Below, piece by piece: positions 1 to 5,653 of a DNA stretch of 13,150 nucleotides. The translations under genes were made by a program, and so were the position numbers. The notes under the pieces were generated by a model, which was not told the origin of the DNA, did no database searches, and saw only the letters and a program-made list of their open reading frames with translations. The DNA comes from a bacterium (GTDB lineage Bacteria; Planctomycetota; Planctomycetia; Pirellulales; Pirellulaceae), in contig JAUIHJ010000138.1 of the NCBI GenBank assembly GCA_030432015.1, positions 1 through 13,150 on the forward strand, given 5' to 3'. The first letter of the stretch is position 1, and every line of letters starts with the position of its first letter.

Positions 1-120
1 GCCTTCGGCAAGTGATATATTCTTAAGAACGGCCGCACGGTTTGCAACGCCCAGCAGGTGCCCTTCGAGCCCCAGAAGTGGTCGCGGCACCCTGTCCCCG
101 GTAAACTGTGGCGATTCGGT

Positions 121-124
121 GGAG
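121..124 (+). promoter_or_regulatory. Ribosome binding site for the membrane protein
   Basis: GGAG sits 9 bases before ATG 134. It decides that start over the in-frame GTG at 119, which overlaps this site. Confidence 0.5.
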
Positions 125-133
125 TATCCATCC

Positions 134-982
134 ATGAAACCGCACGCGATCCTCTGCCTGACCCTGGCGATGGCCTTCGCGCTGGGCGATTTGGCGTCGA
201 TCTGTTACATCAACGCGACACATCAGCGGTGGCCCGATCTTCCCGGCGTTATCCTGTTAGGTCTGGTTTTTGCCCAGCAGATGATGCTGGCGGTCTGGTT
301 TACGTTCGCTCGCTGGAACATCGTCCTTCGTGTGCTGATCTCGCTGGCCTTGGTTAGTGGCTTGGCGGTGGTCGCCTCCGAGGCAACCGACGGACGCAAC
401 ACCTACGGGCCCTGGATCGCAATTCAGATGGTCGCCTTCGGTTTCTTCGCCACCCCGTTGGGGATCTCGAAACTGGTTCGCTTCCACCTTGGCTCGGCCA
501 GCGAATTTCAGGCTGCGGCAAACGCTCCCGCCTGGCAGTTCTCGATCTGGACCTTGCTCTCCTGCACCACCGCTGTCGCAATCGCCGTGGCGGCGGCCAG
601 GCAAGCCAATCTGCCGTTAGTGACGATGGGGGAAGCAATCGCGTTTTTGGGGTGCGTCTCAGCGACCGGGTTGATCGTGTTCTTTGTCGCGATCAGCATC
701 CGCTCGCAGGGCAAGGCGGCGCTGGCTGCGTTGCCGGCAGTGTTCTTGGTTGCGCCGGTCGGAGGGATGCTGACCGGAGGAACCGGGCTGCCCCCCGTAG
801 AGACTCCGCAGTGCTGGGCTCTGTTCGGATGCTGCTACGGTGCGACGATAGCGGTCCCGGTGCTGGTGCTGCGGGTCGCAGGGCTTCAGTTACGGCGCTT
901 GCCGCGCCGCGTGCCAACTTCAGAGGACACTGCTGGCGACGGCGGTGCGTGCGATCGGTCAGTCAACGAGTCGTTGGCGTAG
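134..982 (+). CDS. Predicted polytopic inner-membrane protein, function unknown
   Basis: I do not recognise a named family. The 282-residue product is strongly hydrophobic, with about eight likely membrane segments near residues 5-25, 36-58, 63-82, 93-113, 134-154, 164-188, 195-215 and 227-247. A basic and polar tail follows (LRRLPRR, then an acidic, glycine-rich stretch). The block QFSIWTLLSCTTAVAIAV resembles the 'QFSI..LL....VVAV' stretch I recall from many planctomycete membrane proteins of unknown role; that is memory, not a search. The start chosen is ATG at 134, because GGAG lies 9 bases upstream. A GTG at 119 in the same frame would add five residues, and the frame is open back to the window edge. 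The 3' end overlaps the convergent DinB-like gene by 24 bp. A transporter or sensor role is possible, but nothing in the sequence shows one. Confidence 0.75.
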   Translation: MKPHAILCLTLAMAFALGDLASICYINATHQRWPDLPGVILLGLVFAQQMMLAVWFTFARWNIVLRVLISLALVSGLAVVASEATDGRNTYGPWIAIQMVAFGFFATPLGISKLVRFHLGSASEFQAAANAPAWQFSIWTLLSCTTAVAIAVAAARQANLPLVTMGEAIAFLGCVSATGLIVFFVAISIRSQGKAALAALPAVFLVAPVGGMLTGGTGLPPVETPQCWALFGCCYGATIAVPVLVLRVAGLQLRRLPRRVPTSEDTAGDGGACDRSVNESLA

Positions 983-1480
983 GATCTTCTCGTGATGGAG
1001 CCAATGGCCGGCCATCAGCCACGCCAGGGTCCGCACGGAGACCTGACGCCCATCGGCCGTACCGCGTCGATCCCACCGATCCTCGGCGAGCCGTGTCAGC
1101 AGTGCCAGATTGGCGCTTCGCAGGGCAGCAAATTCATCTGCCAGCGCGGGAAGATCGGCGGCCGGCCCGTAGCCGCTGGCAGCATAGTCATTCTCATTCC
1201 AGCCAGGCAGATCGGTCGGGTCGTCGGACGCAAAACGCAAGACCCGATAGCCAAACACCCGCTCCGCGTCCGCGCAATGTTCAATGACTTGACGAACCGT
1301 CCAAGCATACGGCGGATGAACCACTTCTGCTGCCTCAGCCGGAATCTCGCGCACCAGCGCCACGATCGCGTCCTTCTGTTGTGAAAGTGTTTCGAGGATG
1401 TCCCCAGCGGGCACATTGGCGACGTAATCGCGATGATAATCGAAGCACTCGTCCGGCGTTGGCCGCTGGGTACGATTCAT
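959..1480 (-). CDS. DinB-fold (DinB_2/YfiT-like) putative metal-dependent protein
   Basis: The 173-residue product has the helical-bundle pattern of the DinB/YfiT superfamily. Near the start is the usual opening (residues 27-45, DILETLSQQKDAIVALV). The metal-ligand histidines fall where the family places them: H68 in the helix WTVRQVIEHCADAERVFGYR, and H159 and H163 in GHWLHHEKIL (HxxxH). Members are small cytoplasmic proteins; some use bacillithiol, mycothiol or glutathione in transferase reactions, and many have no known substrate. The start is ATG at 1480, where family-like sequence begins. A GTG at 1624 would add 48 residues that do not look like this family, so I reject it. The ribosome binding site is weak. 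The 3' end overlaps the convergent membrane-protein gene by 24 bp. The fold is clear; the reaction cannot be told. Confidence 0.88.
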   Translation of the reverse strand: MNRTQRPTPDECFDYHRDYVANVPAGDILETLSQQKDAIVALVREIPAEAAEVVHPPYAWTVRQVIEHCADAERVFGYRVLRFASDDPTDLPGWNENDYAASGYGPAADLPALADEFAALRSANLALLTRLAEDRWDRRGTADGRQVSVRTLAWLMAGHWLHHEKILRQRLVD

Positions 1481-1667
1481 GGTTCGTCCGTGGGAGTTGG
1501 GGAACACTTCCGGAGGCGCCCGATTATCCGCCCCGGAGATGCAGGTCGCAAGGGACTCCACGACAACTTCCCGCTTTCCCCCGGCGCAGGATGCGGCAAC
1601 CGCGGTGAAGCCGAGGAAGTTCACGGCTTGAGCAATCCGGGTCAGATTTTGGATACGATGAGATCAG

Positions 1668-1700
1668 CGTTTCGGCAACACGTTTCGGCAACACGTTTCC
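1668..1700. repeat. 13-bp tandem direct repeat, about 2.5 copies
   Basis: The unit CGTTTCGGCAACA occurs at 1668-1680 and again, exactly, at 1681-1693. A partial third copy, CGTTTC, follows at 1694-1699, and a related CGTTTCG lies at 1703-1709. It is upstream of the DinB-like gene. It could be replication slippage or a protein-binding array. Confidence 0.8.
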
Positions 1701-1773
1701 TTCGTTTCGAGCGACGTCCCTTGCTGGACGGCGCCACGTTGCGAGGCCAGGCGTTGCCGCACCGCCGTACCTG

Positions 1774-1817
1774 CTTTCGACTTCCGCCGCTGGAGGCAGC
1801 GGCGGCGGAAGTCAAAG
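1774..1817. repeat. Strong GC-rich inverted repeat; possible bidirectional terminator
   Basis: GACTTCCGCCGC at 1779-1790 pairs exactly with GCGGCGGAAGTC at 1802-1813, around an 11-base loop. Skipping the single base at 1778, CTTT at 1774-1777 pairs with AAAG at 1814-1817, giving 16 pairs with one bulge. It lies about 125 bases past the stop of the glycosyltransferase gene, so it could end that transcript. There is no downstream T-run on either strand, so it is not a classic intrinsic terminator. A REP-like palindrome is the alternative. Confidence 0.6.
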
Positions 1818-1942
1818 GAATGCACACGACCATCGTGTTCGCCATCCTCCGGCCATTCCCACGCGTGTTCCGATCTGGCATGTTGGCCGGCGACGACAAT
1901 CTTGAAAAGCAACGCCTGATCGAACAGCCCGGCGCTATCCAG

Positions 1943-2992
1943 TTAAGCCGCGTCTCGAGTAACCTGGTCGACCGGGCGCGCCAATAGCTCCTCGCAGGCT
2001 CTTACGACGGGCTCCACTTGAATTTCGCGCATCGCATCATTGCTCGCCCGCCGCCGCGCACGGCTGGTGCCGGACTGAAATCGATGCTGGATGGAAATAT
2101 GTTGCCGCCCGTAAGCCCCGGAGGCTTGATACCGCGTCGTCCCGTGCAGCCCGACGCAGGTTGTCCCGACCGCGGATGCCAAGTGCAAAGGGCCAGTGTC
2201 GGAGGCCAGAAACAGACGGGCGCGTCGAAGCAGCGCCGCCAGCTCCGGTAGCGATGTCGCGGGTGCCAACACGGCGTGCCCACCCGAATGGCTCAAGATC
2301 TGCTCTGCCCAGGCCCGCTCGCGATCTCCCGCCCACACGACGAGCGTCGGGATCTGATGGCGTTGACCGAGTGCGCGGGCCACTCTGCCGAAGCGATCGG
2401 CCGGCCATAACTTCGAGTCCCACCCAGCGCCGGGATTCATGGCGACGTAGCCGCCTCGCAGATGAGCACTGGACAGAAACGACTCCGCTTTCTCCTCCGC
2501 CTGTGGGTTGGAAGGTAAGCGGAATTCGACCTTCGGTGCGGTAACGCCCAAGGGTTGCAGCAGTTCCAACTGGCAATCGAGCAGATGCTGCGAGGATGGT
2601 TTAATGAAGTGGTTGTTCAGCCACAGGCTCAGTTCGCGGCCGCGCGGCGACTGAAAGCCGAGTCGTTGCTTCGCGCCCGACAGCCAAGCCAGCAAGGCGC
2701 TCTTGGAGAGGCTCTGCGGATCGATGGCAATCTCAAACTGGAAGGATCGCAGTTCTCGCCGCACCTCGCGAATTTTCTGGCGGGATTTGAGCCACCGTTT
2801 GTCAACGACAATCAGCCGGTCCAGCGCCGGGTGATTCTCCAACAGCGACGCCGAGCCTGGTTGAACGACCCAGCCCAGGAACGCGTGGGGAAACTGCTCG
2901 CGGAGGGCGCACAACATCGGCATCGTGAGGATGCAGTCACCCACGGCGCTCAGTCGACAGATCAAGATACGTGGCGCGTCATTTGAAATCAT
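1943..2992 (-). CDS. Glycosyltransferase family 9 (ADP-heptose:LPS heptosyltransferase-like)
   Basis: The 349-residue product has the layout of GT9 enzymes (Pfam Glyco_transf_9), which transfer heptose or a related sugar from a nucleotide donor to lipopolysaccharide core at the cytoplasmic face of the inner membrane. The N-terminal acceptor domain opens with ILICRLSAVGD (residues 9-19), including the family's conserved Asp. The donor half carries MNPGAGWDSKLWP (185-197) and SDTGPLHLASAVGT (264-277), the hallmark GT9 loop. Length is normal for the family. The ATG overlaps the stop of the upstream lipoprotein gene as ATGA (2989-2992), so translation is probably coupled. That upstream gene has a lipoprotein signal, so the pair may serve envelope assembly; this is inference. 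The exact sugar and acceptor cannot be read from sequence. Confidence 0.93.
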   Translation of the reverse strand: MISNDAPRILICRLSAVGDCILTMPMLCALREQFPHAFLGWVVQPGSASLLENHPALDRLIVVDKRWLKSRQKIREVRRELRSFQFEIAIDPQSLSKSALLAWLSGAKQRLGFQSPRGRELSLWLNNHFIKPSSQHLLDCQLELLQPLGVTAPKVEFRLPSNPQAEEKAESFLSSAHLRGGYVAMNPGAGWDSKLWPADRFGRVARALGQRHQIPTLVVWAGDRERAWAEQILSHSGGHAVLAPATSLPELAALLRRARLFLASDTGPLHLASAVGTTCVGLHGTTRYQASGAYGRQHISIQHRFQSGTSRARRRASNDAMREIQVEPVVRACEELLARPVDQVTRDAA

Positions 2993-3876
2993 GGGGCTTC
3001 TCCAATTCTTCGCTCGAGATCTGCTTCTAATGGTGTGGTAATATCCGGGTCCAACCCGAATAGCTGGATCGGCTTGGCCTCCGGATGGTCACCGCCGACT
3101 TCGGGTTGCTTGCCTTCATGATTGGCTTGGCGGACGTTCTTCTCTGGCACTTTAGGGTCGACGAAGACATGGCGGTTTTCGTAGGGCACTGCCTGCTGCG
3201 CCAACTGAGGGTCATCGGTGGCCAGCGTCGGAATCGGCAGCGCTTCACCAGCGAACCGCGTTCCCTTGTAAATCGTGCCGTTTTGAAACGGACCTGCGCC
3301 AAAGAGCCAAAAGTCCTGCGAAGTGCTGCGCGAACGTGCCGTGCCCGACTGCCAGACGGGGCGGCCCGTTTTTCGTTCATACGCAAAGACCGCGATCTTG
3401 GCGGCGCCAACTTGACCTTCCTTGCGAGCGAACGAAATCTCAGGGATGGCCGGGATAATCGGCGCACCAGGCACCAGTGTCGCAGCGGTCGAAAGGGCAT
3501 TGCTCGCCGGAATGCCGTACGTGACTTCGTTGCCGTCGGCGCCCAGGGTGCCAACCCGCGCTTCGGCAATCACGTCCGCATCGGCGTGGCTTTCCACCAT
3601 CCGACAGTCGGCCGCAATCATCTGCTGGCGCAGCGAACTGATGATGTAGTCCGCGTTGACAAAGCCCGCGCCCTTCACATTACGAATGTACTTGGAATCG
3701 AAAAACACCTTGCGACCAGCCAAATGGCGGAAATCAATGCTCGCAACCGCGTCGTCGACCGCGTCAGAGACCAGTAACTGCTCGGTGGCCACACGGCTCC
3801 TCGTCGCACCGCAGCCACCACAGATCGCGACCACAGTCAGGGCGATCAGGGTAAATTGCCAGTGGAAACGAACCAT
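2989..3876 (-). CDS. Secreted lipoprotein of a planctomycete family (possibly DUF6655)
   Basis: The 295-residue product starts with a lipoprotein signal: basic start, hydrophobic FTLIALTVVAI, then CGGC with the likely lipidated Cys at 22. A conserved-looking domain spans about residues 30-205 and includes TEQLLVSDAVDDAVASIDF, GRKVFFDSKYI, GFVNADYIISSLRQQ, EVTYGIPASNA, GAAKIAVFAYERKTGRPVW and FGAGPFQNGTIYKGT. I recall this pattern from planctomycete proteins grouped as DUF6655; I could not check the number. Alternating beta/alpha character with 'ADYIISSLRQQ' is reminiscent of outer-membrane assembly lipoproteins that sense or build envelope structures, but no function is known. The tail (about 215-295) is rich in Pro, Glu and charged residues and is likely flexible. 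ATG at 3876 is preferred; a TTG at 3882 would add two residues. It is first in a two-gene operon with the glycosyltransferase, overlapping it by 4 bases. Confidence 0.8.
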   Translation of the reverse strand: MVRFHWQFTLIALTVVAICGGCGATRSRVATEQLLVSDAVDDAVASIDFRHLAGRKVFFDSKYIRNVKGAGFVNADYIISSLRQQMIAADCRMVESHADADVIAEARVGTLGADGNEVTYGIPASNALSTAATLVPGAPIIPAIPEISFARKEGQVGAAKIAVFAYERKTGRPVWQSGTARSRSTSQDFWLFGAGPFQNGTIYKGTRFAGEALPIPTLATDDPQLAQQAVPYENRHVFVDPKVPEKNVRQANHEGKQPEVGGDHPEAKPIQLFGLDPDITTPLEADLERRIGEAP

Positions 3877-3940
3877 TTTCAAAATCTGCTAGCGTTGGTA
3901 GCAAATGCCGGCCGGGGGATCGGGAGCGCCAGGGCGGCGG

Positions 3941-3967
3941 AGTATAGCGAATGTTGGCGGTTGCAAA
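3941..3967 (-). promoter_or_regulatory. Candidate promoter of the lipoprotein-glycosyltransferase operon
   Basis: On the minus strand TATACT (3946 down to 3941) matches the -10 consensus at five of six bases. TTTGCA, 15 bases upstream (3967 down to 3962), is a weak -35 match. The predicted transcript would start roughly 58 bases before the ATG. This is motif reading only. Confidence 0.3.
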
Positions 3968-3988
3968 AGCGCGATTTATCGGCAAAAT
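3961..3988 (+). promoter_or_regulatory. Candidate promoter of msrA
   Basis: TTGCAA at 3961-3966 and CAAAAT at 3983-3988 are separated by 16 bases and give a leader of about 60 bases before ATG 4055. It overlaps the -35 of the divergent operon. Each hexamer matches consensus at only four of six bases. Confidence 0.3.
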
Positions 3989-4054
3989 CGTAAGCAAGCT
4001 GGCCGTGCCGCCCACATCCAGCCCTTCAGCAACCTCTATAGGTGCGATTCAGAA

Positions 4055-4837
4055 ATGCTTAGAATCACAACTTGCCTGTTTGCGATCAGCGTTGGCTGTC
4101 TGCAACCGGGTTGTAGCTCACAACCGATTCAAATTCCGGTGGCAATCGAGGAGTCCACGATGGCTGAAGAAAATGACGCCGCGGCGCCGGACCCGGTCGT
4201 GCCCGCTGTTGCGGCGGAGAAACCGGCTGCTCCCGGCAAGGCCGATCAGACCGGCGAGCCACGTTCGGAGACACAGGATTCCGAAGCGGTCGGGGCCAAG
4301 AGTGCCGTTGCCACATTCGGATCGGGATGTTTCTGGTGCACCGAAGCCGTCTTCTTGCGACTCGGCGGGGTGACGGCGGTGGAATCCGGATACGCGGGAG
4401 GCTTCGTCAAGAATCCGACTTACAAAGCGGTCTGTACCGGTGAAACAGGGCATGCGGAGGTTTGTCGTATCACCTACGAACCTGACACGATCAGCTTCGA
4501 AGAACTTCTCAAGGTCTTCTGGATGACACACGATCCCACCACCCTGAATCGGCAGGGTGCGGATGTCGGCACCCAGTACCGTTCGGTTGTATTCTTTCAC
4601 AACGAACAGCAAAAAGAGCTGGCGGAAAAGTACAAACAAGAACTGGACAAGTCCGGTGCCTTCAGCGCCCCGATCGTGACGGAAATCAGCCCAATCAGGG
4701 AATACTACAAAGCGGAGGCGGACCACCAGAACTTCTTCGAACGAAATCCGTTCCAAGGCTATTGCCAAGCCGTCGTGCGGCCCAAAGTGGAGAAATTCGA
4801 GAAGGTTTTCAAGGACAAATTGAAAACAACTCCCTGA
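4055..4837 (+). CDS. msrA: Exported peptide-methionine (S)-S-oxide reductase MsrA
   Basis: MsrA reduces methionine-S-sulfoxide in oxidised proteins using a catalytic cysteine. The 260-residue product has the MsrA domain from about residue 84 to the end. The active-site motif is GSGCFWCTEAVF with catalytic Cys92. Further signatures are SGYAGG (111-116), GETGHAEVC (129-137) and HDPTTLNRQGADVGTQYRS (159-177). Cys95, Cys137 and Cys237 (GYCQAVV) are possible resolving cysteines; many MsrA proteins have Gly rather than the Cys seen in this GCFWC. The domain is preceded by a hydrophobic leader with Cys15 and Cys20, followed by a 60-residue Ala/Pro/Glu linker, so the protein is probably exported and perhaps lipidated, although neither Cys sits in a good lipobox. 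ATG 4055 is chosen because it gives this leader; upstream in-frame sequence looks non-coding. A second start at 4160 with a better ribosome binding site would omit the leader. It is divergent from the lipoprotein gene. Confidence 0.96.
   Translation: MLRITTCLFAISVGCLQPGCSSQPIQIPVAIEESTMAEENDAAAPDPVVPAVAAEKPAAPGKADQTGEPRSETQDSEAVGAKSAVATFGSGCFWCTEAVFLRLGGVTAVESGYAGGFVKNPTYKAVCTGETGHAEVCRITYEPDTISFEELLKVFWMTHDPTTLNRQGADVGTQYRSVVFFHNEQQKELAEKYKQELDKSGAFSAPIVTEISPIREYYKAEADHQNFFERNPFQGYCQAVVRPKVEKFEKVFKDKLKTTP
4148..4153 (+). promoter_or_regulatory. Internal ribosome binding site for a shorter MsrA
   Basis: GAGGAG lies 6 bases before an in-frame ATG at 4160 (MAEENDAAAP). It is a much better Shine-Dalgarno match than anything before ATG 4055, where only AGGT at 4040-4043 is seen. 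Use of it would give a 225-residue form without the export leader. Confidence 0.45.
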
Positions 4838-4906
4838 GGCTCGGCCGATCGCGAAGAATTCGGCATCACGAAGATCGACGCCAGCGAATTCGACCCTCGC
4901 GTCACT

Positions 4907-5305
4907 TCAGACCTCGCTGCCCTTGGACGAGAACATTTCCAACGCGTCCTGCAGCGTCTCGGCACATTCAAAGGCGACGTTGCCATTGATGTGCGACTGC
5001 TGGAGAAGTCGCTTGGCGGTAAAGACCTTGTGGATGAAGGGCGTGATATTGCAGAGGATCAACCGCCCCTCCTTGTCTCGAATGGCGTGCTTGACGCTAA
5101 TGAAGGCGACGCACCCCAAGCTGGTCATAAACGTCAGCTTGCCCATGTCCAAGACAAACTTGGTCGCCAGGGAACTCTTGACGGTATGAGCGAAGATCGT
5201 CTTCAGGTCTTGCGCCACGAGACCATCCTTGATCTGCTCGGTCTCGATCTTCATCACCAACACATCGTCAATCTTCTGCGTCGTGATCAGATTGTTGATA
5301 TTCAC
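4907..5305 (-). CDS. STAS-domain protein, anti-sigma factor antagonist-like
   Basis: The 132-residue product is essentially a single STAS domain, the SpoIIAA/RsbV fold. These proteins bind anti-sigma kinases and are switched by phosphorylation of a Ser next to the loop DSSG. Here the core strand and loop read KFVLDMGKLTFMTSLGCVAF (residues 49-68). Ser62 sits at the phosphorylation position, but the usual preceding Asp is Thr61 and the following Ser is Leu63. The rest (GRLILCNITPFIHKVFTAKRLL) fits the fold's second half. The start is GTG at 5305 with ACAGG 8 bases upstream. No kinase or phosphatase partner is encoded in the window. The gene seems less GC-rich than its neighbours. It could be a phospho-switch in a general regulatory cascade or a structural STAS module; the fold is surer than the role. 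Confidence 0.85.
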   Translation of the reverse strand: MNINNLITTQKIDDVLVMKIETEQIKDGLVAQDLKTIFAHTVKSSLATKFVLDMGKLTFMTSLGCVAFISVKHAIRDKEGRLILCNITPFIHKVFTAKRLLQQSHINGNVAFECAETLQDALEMFSSKGSEV

Positions 5306-5490
5306 GTAAAATGCCTGTTCCGCGCCCCGCGGTTTGCAGCGGAGGAATCCCGCGACTGCTTCTCTTCAGCCGCGGCACACGCCAAAAACAATACGACAGC
5401 TAAATTCTACCCCCGAAATCGGACGATTGCGATACCTTGGATCGCGACTCCCTTGGTAAGGGCCTGCCTGCCGCGTTCTGCCGCCCGGCT

Positions 5491-5519
5491 CTTCACCATT
5501 TCTTCACACGCACTTCACA
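5491..5519 (+). promoter_or_regulatory. Pho-box-like array: three CTTCACA/C heptamers with 11-bp period
   Basis: CTTCACC at 5491-5497, CTTCACA at 5502-5508 and CTTCACA at 5513-5519 are separated by exactly 4 bases each. A degenerate fourth position at 5524-5530 matches four of seven bases. Known PhoB/PhoP operators are direct repeats of about 7 bp with an 11-bp period, and the Bacillus PhoP core TT(A/T/C)A(C/T)A is matched by TTCACA. The array lies 135-163 bases before the phoX start and points toward it. A -10-like TGTTAA follows at 5537-5542. Control by a PhoR/PhoB-type system under phosphate limitation is inferred from the geometry and the gene's role. Confidence 0.55.
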
Positions 5520-5641
5520 AAGTCGACACCGCGAACTGTTAACTTCCACACTCCGTTGATCTGAGTTTGAGCTGCCCTACCTGGAGCGAACCTCTTCCGA
5601 TTTCAACGGCGACGCCGTTTGCCCATTTCGACTTACTATCC

Positions 5642-5646
5642 AGGAG
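5642..5646 (+). promoter_or_regulatory. Ribosome binding site deciding the phoX start
   Basis: AGGAG stands 7 bases before GTG 5654. No such site precedes the in-frame TTG at 5567, so GTG 5654 is the better start. Confidence 0.7.
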
Positions 5647-5653
5647 TCCCCAA

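Larger units (their letters stand above)
1481..1942. other. 462-base intergenic region with repeats and no convincing gene
   Basis: This gap separates the end of the glycosyltransferase gene from the start of the DinB-like gene, both on the minus strand. Open frames here, on either strand, give arginine-, alanine- and glycine-rich translations with no recognisable family, and they run into real genes in other frames. It holds a 13-bp tandem repeat and a GC-rich hairpin, listed separately. Any promoter for the DinB-like gene should lie here, but I cannot pick one with confidence. Confidence 0.6.
5306..5653. other. 348-base divergent intergenic region between the STAS gene and phoX
   Basis: This region should hold promoters for both divergent genes. 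It contains the heptamer array at 5491-5519 and the phoX ribosome binding site. On the minus strand TAGAAT (5411 down to 5406) is a -10-like hexamer for the STAS gene without a good -35. Open frames crossing it are extensions of antisense frames and look non-coding. Confidence 0.5.

Noticed and set aside
1..133. Possible coding sequence continuing from the left edge into the membrane-protein frame
   Set aside because: The frame is open to base 2, but the translation is Arg/Ser/Pro-rich and unlike a membrane protein, and ATG 134 has GGAG at a suitable distance.
1433..1987. Plus-strand open frame of 184 codons across the gap at 1481-1942
   Set aside because: It overlaps the ends of two well-supported minus-strand genes, and its translation is Arg/Pro/Ala-rich with no family pattern; a GC-rich antisense shadow.
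4838..4906. Possible terminator between msrA and the STAS gene
   Set aside because: Only a 5-bp GCCGA/TCGGC pairing with a loop of 11 bases and no T-run; too weak to call.
4991..5542. Plus-strand 183-codon frame antisense to the STAS gene
   Set aside because: The minus strand gives a clear STAS domain; the plus frame also runs through the heptamer array.
5567..5653. TTG start for phoX, adding 29 residues
   Set aside because: There is no ribosome binding site, while GTG 5654 has AGGAG at 7 bases; the added residues do not resemble PhoX.
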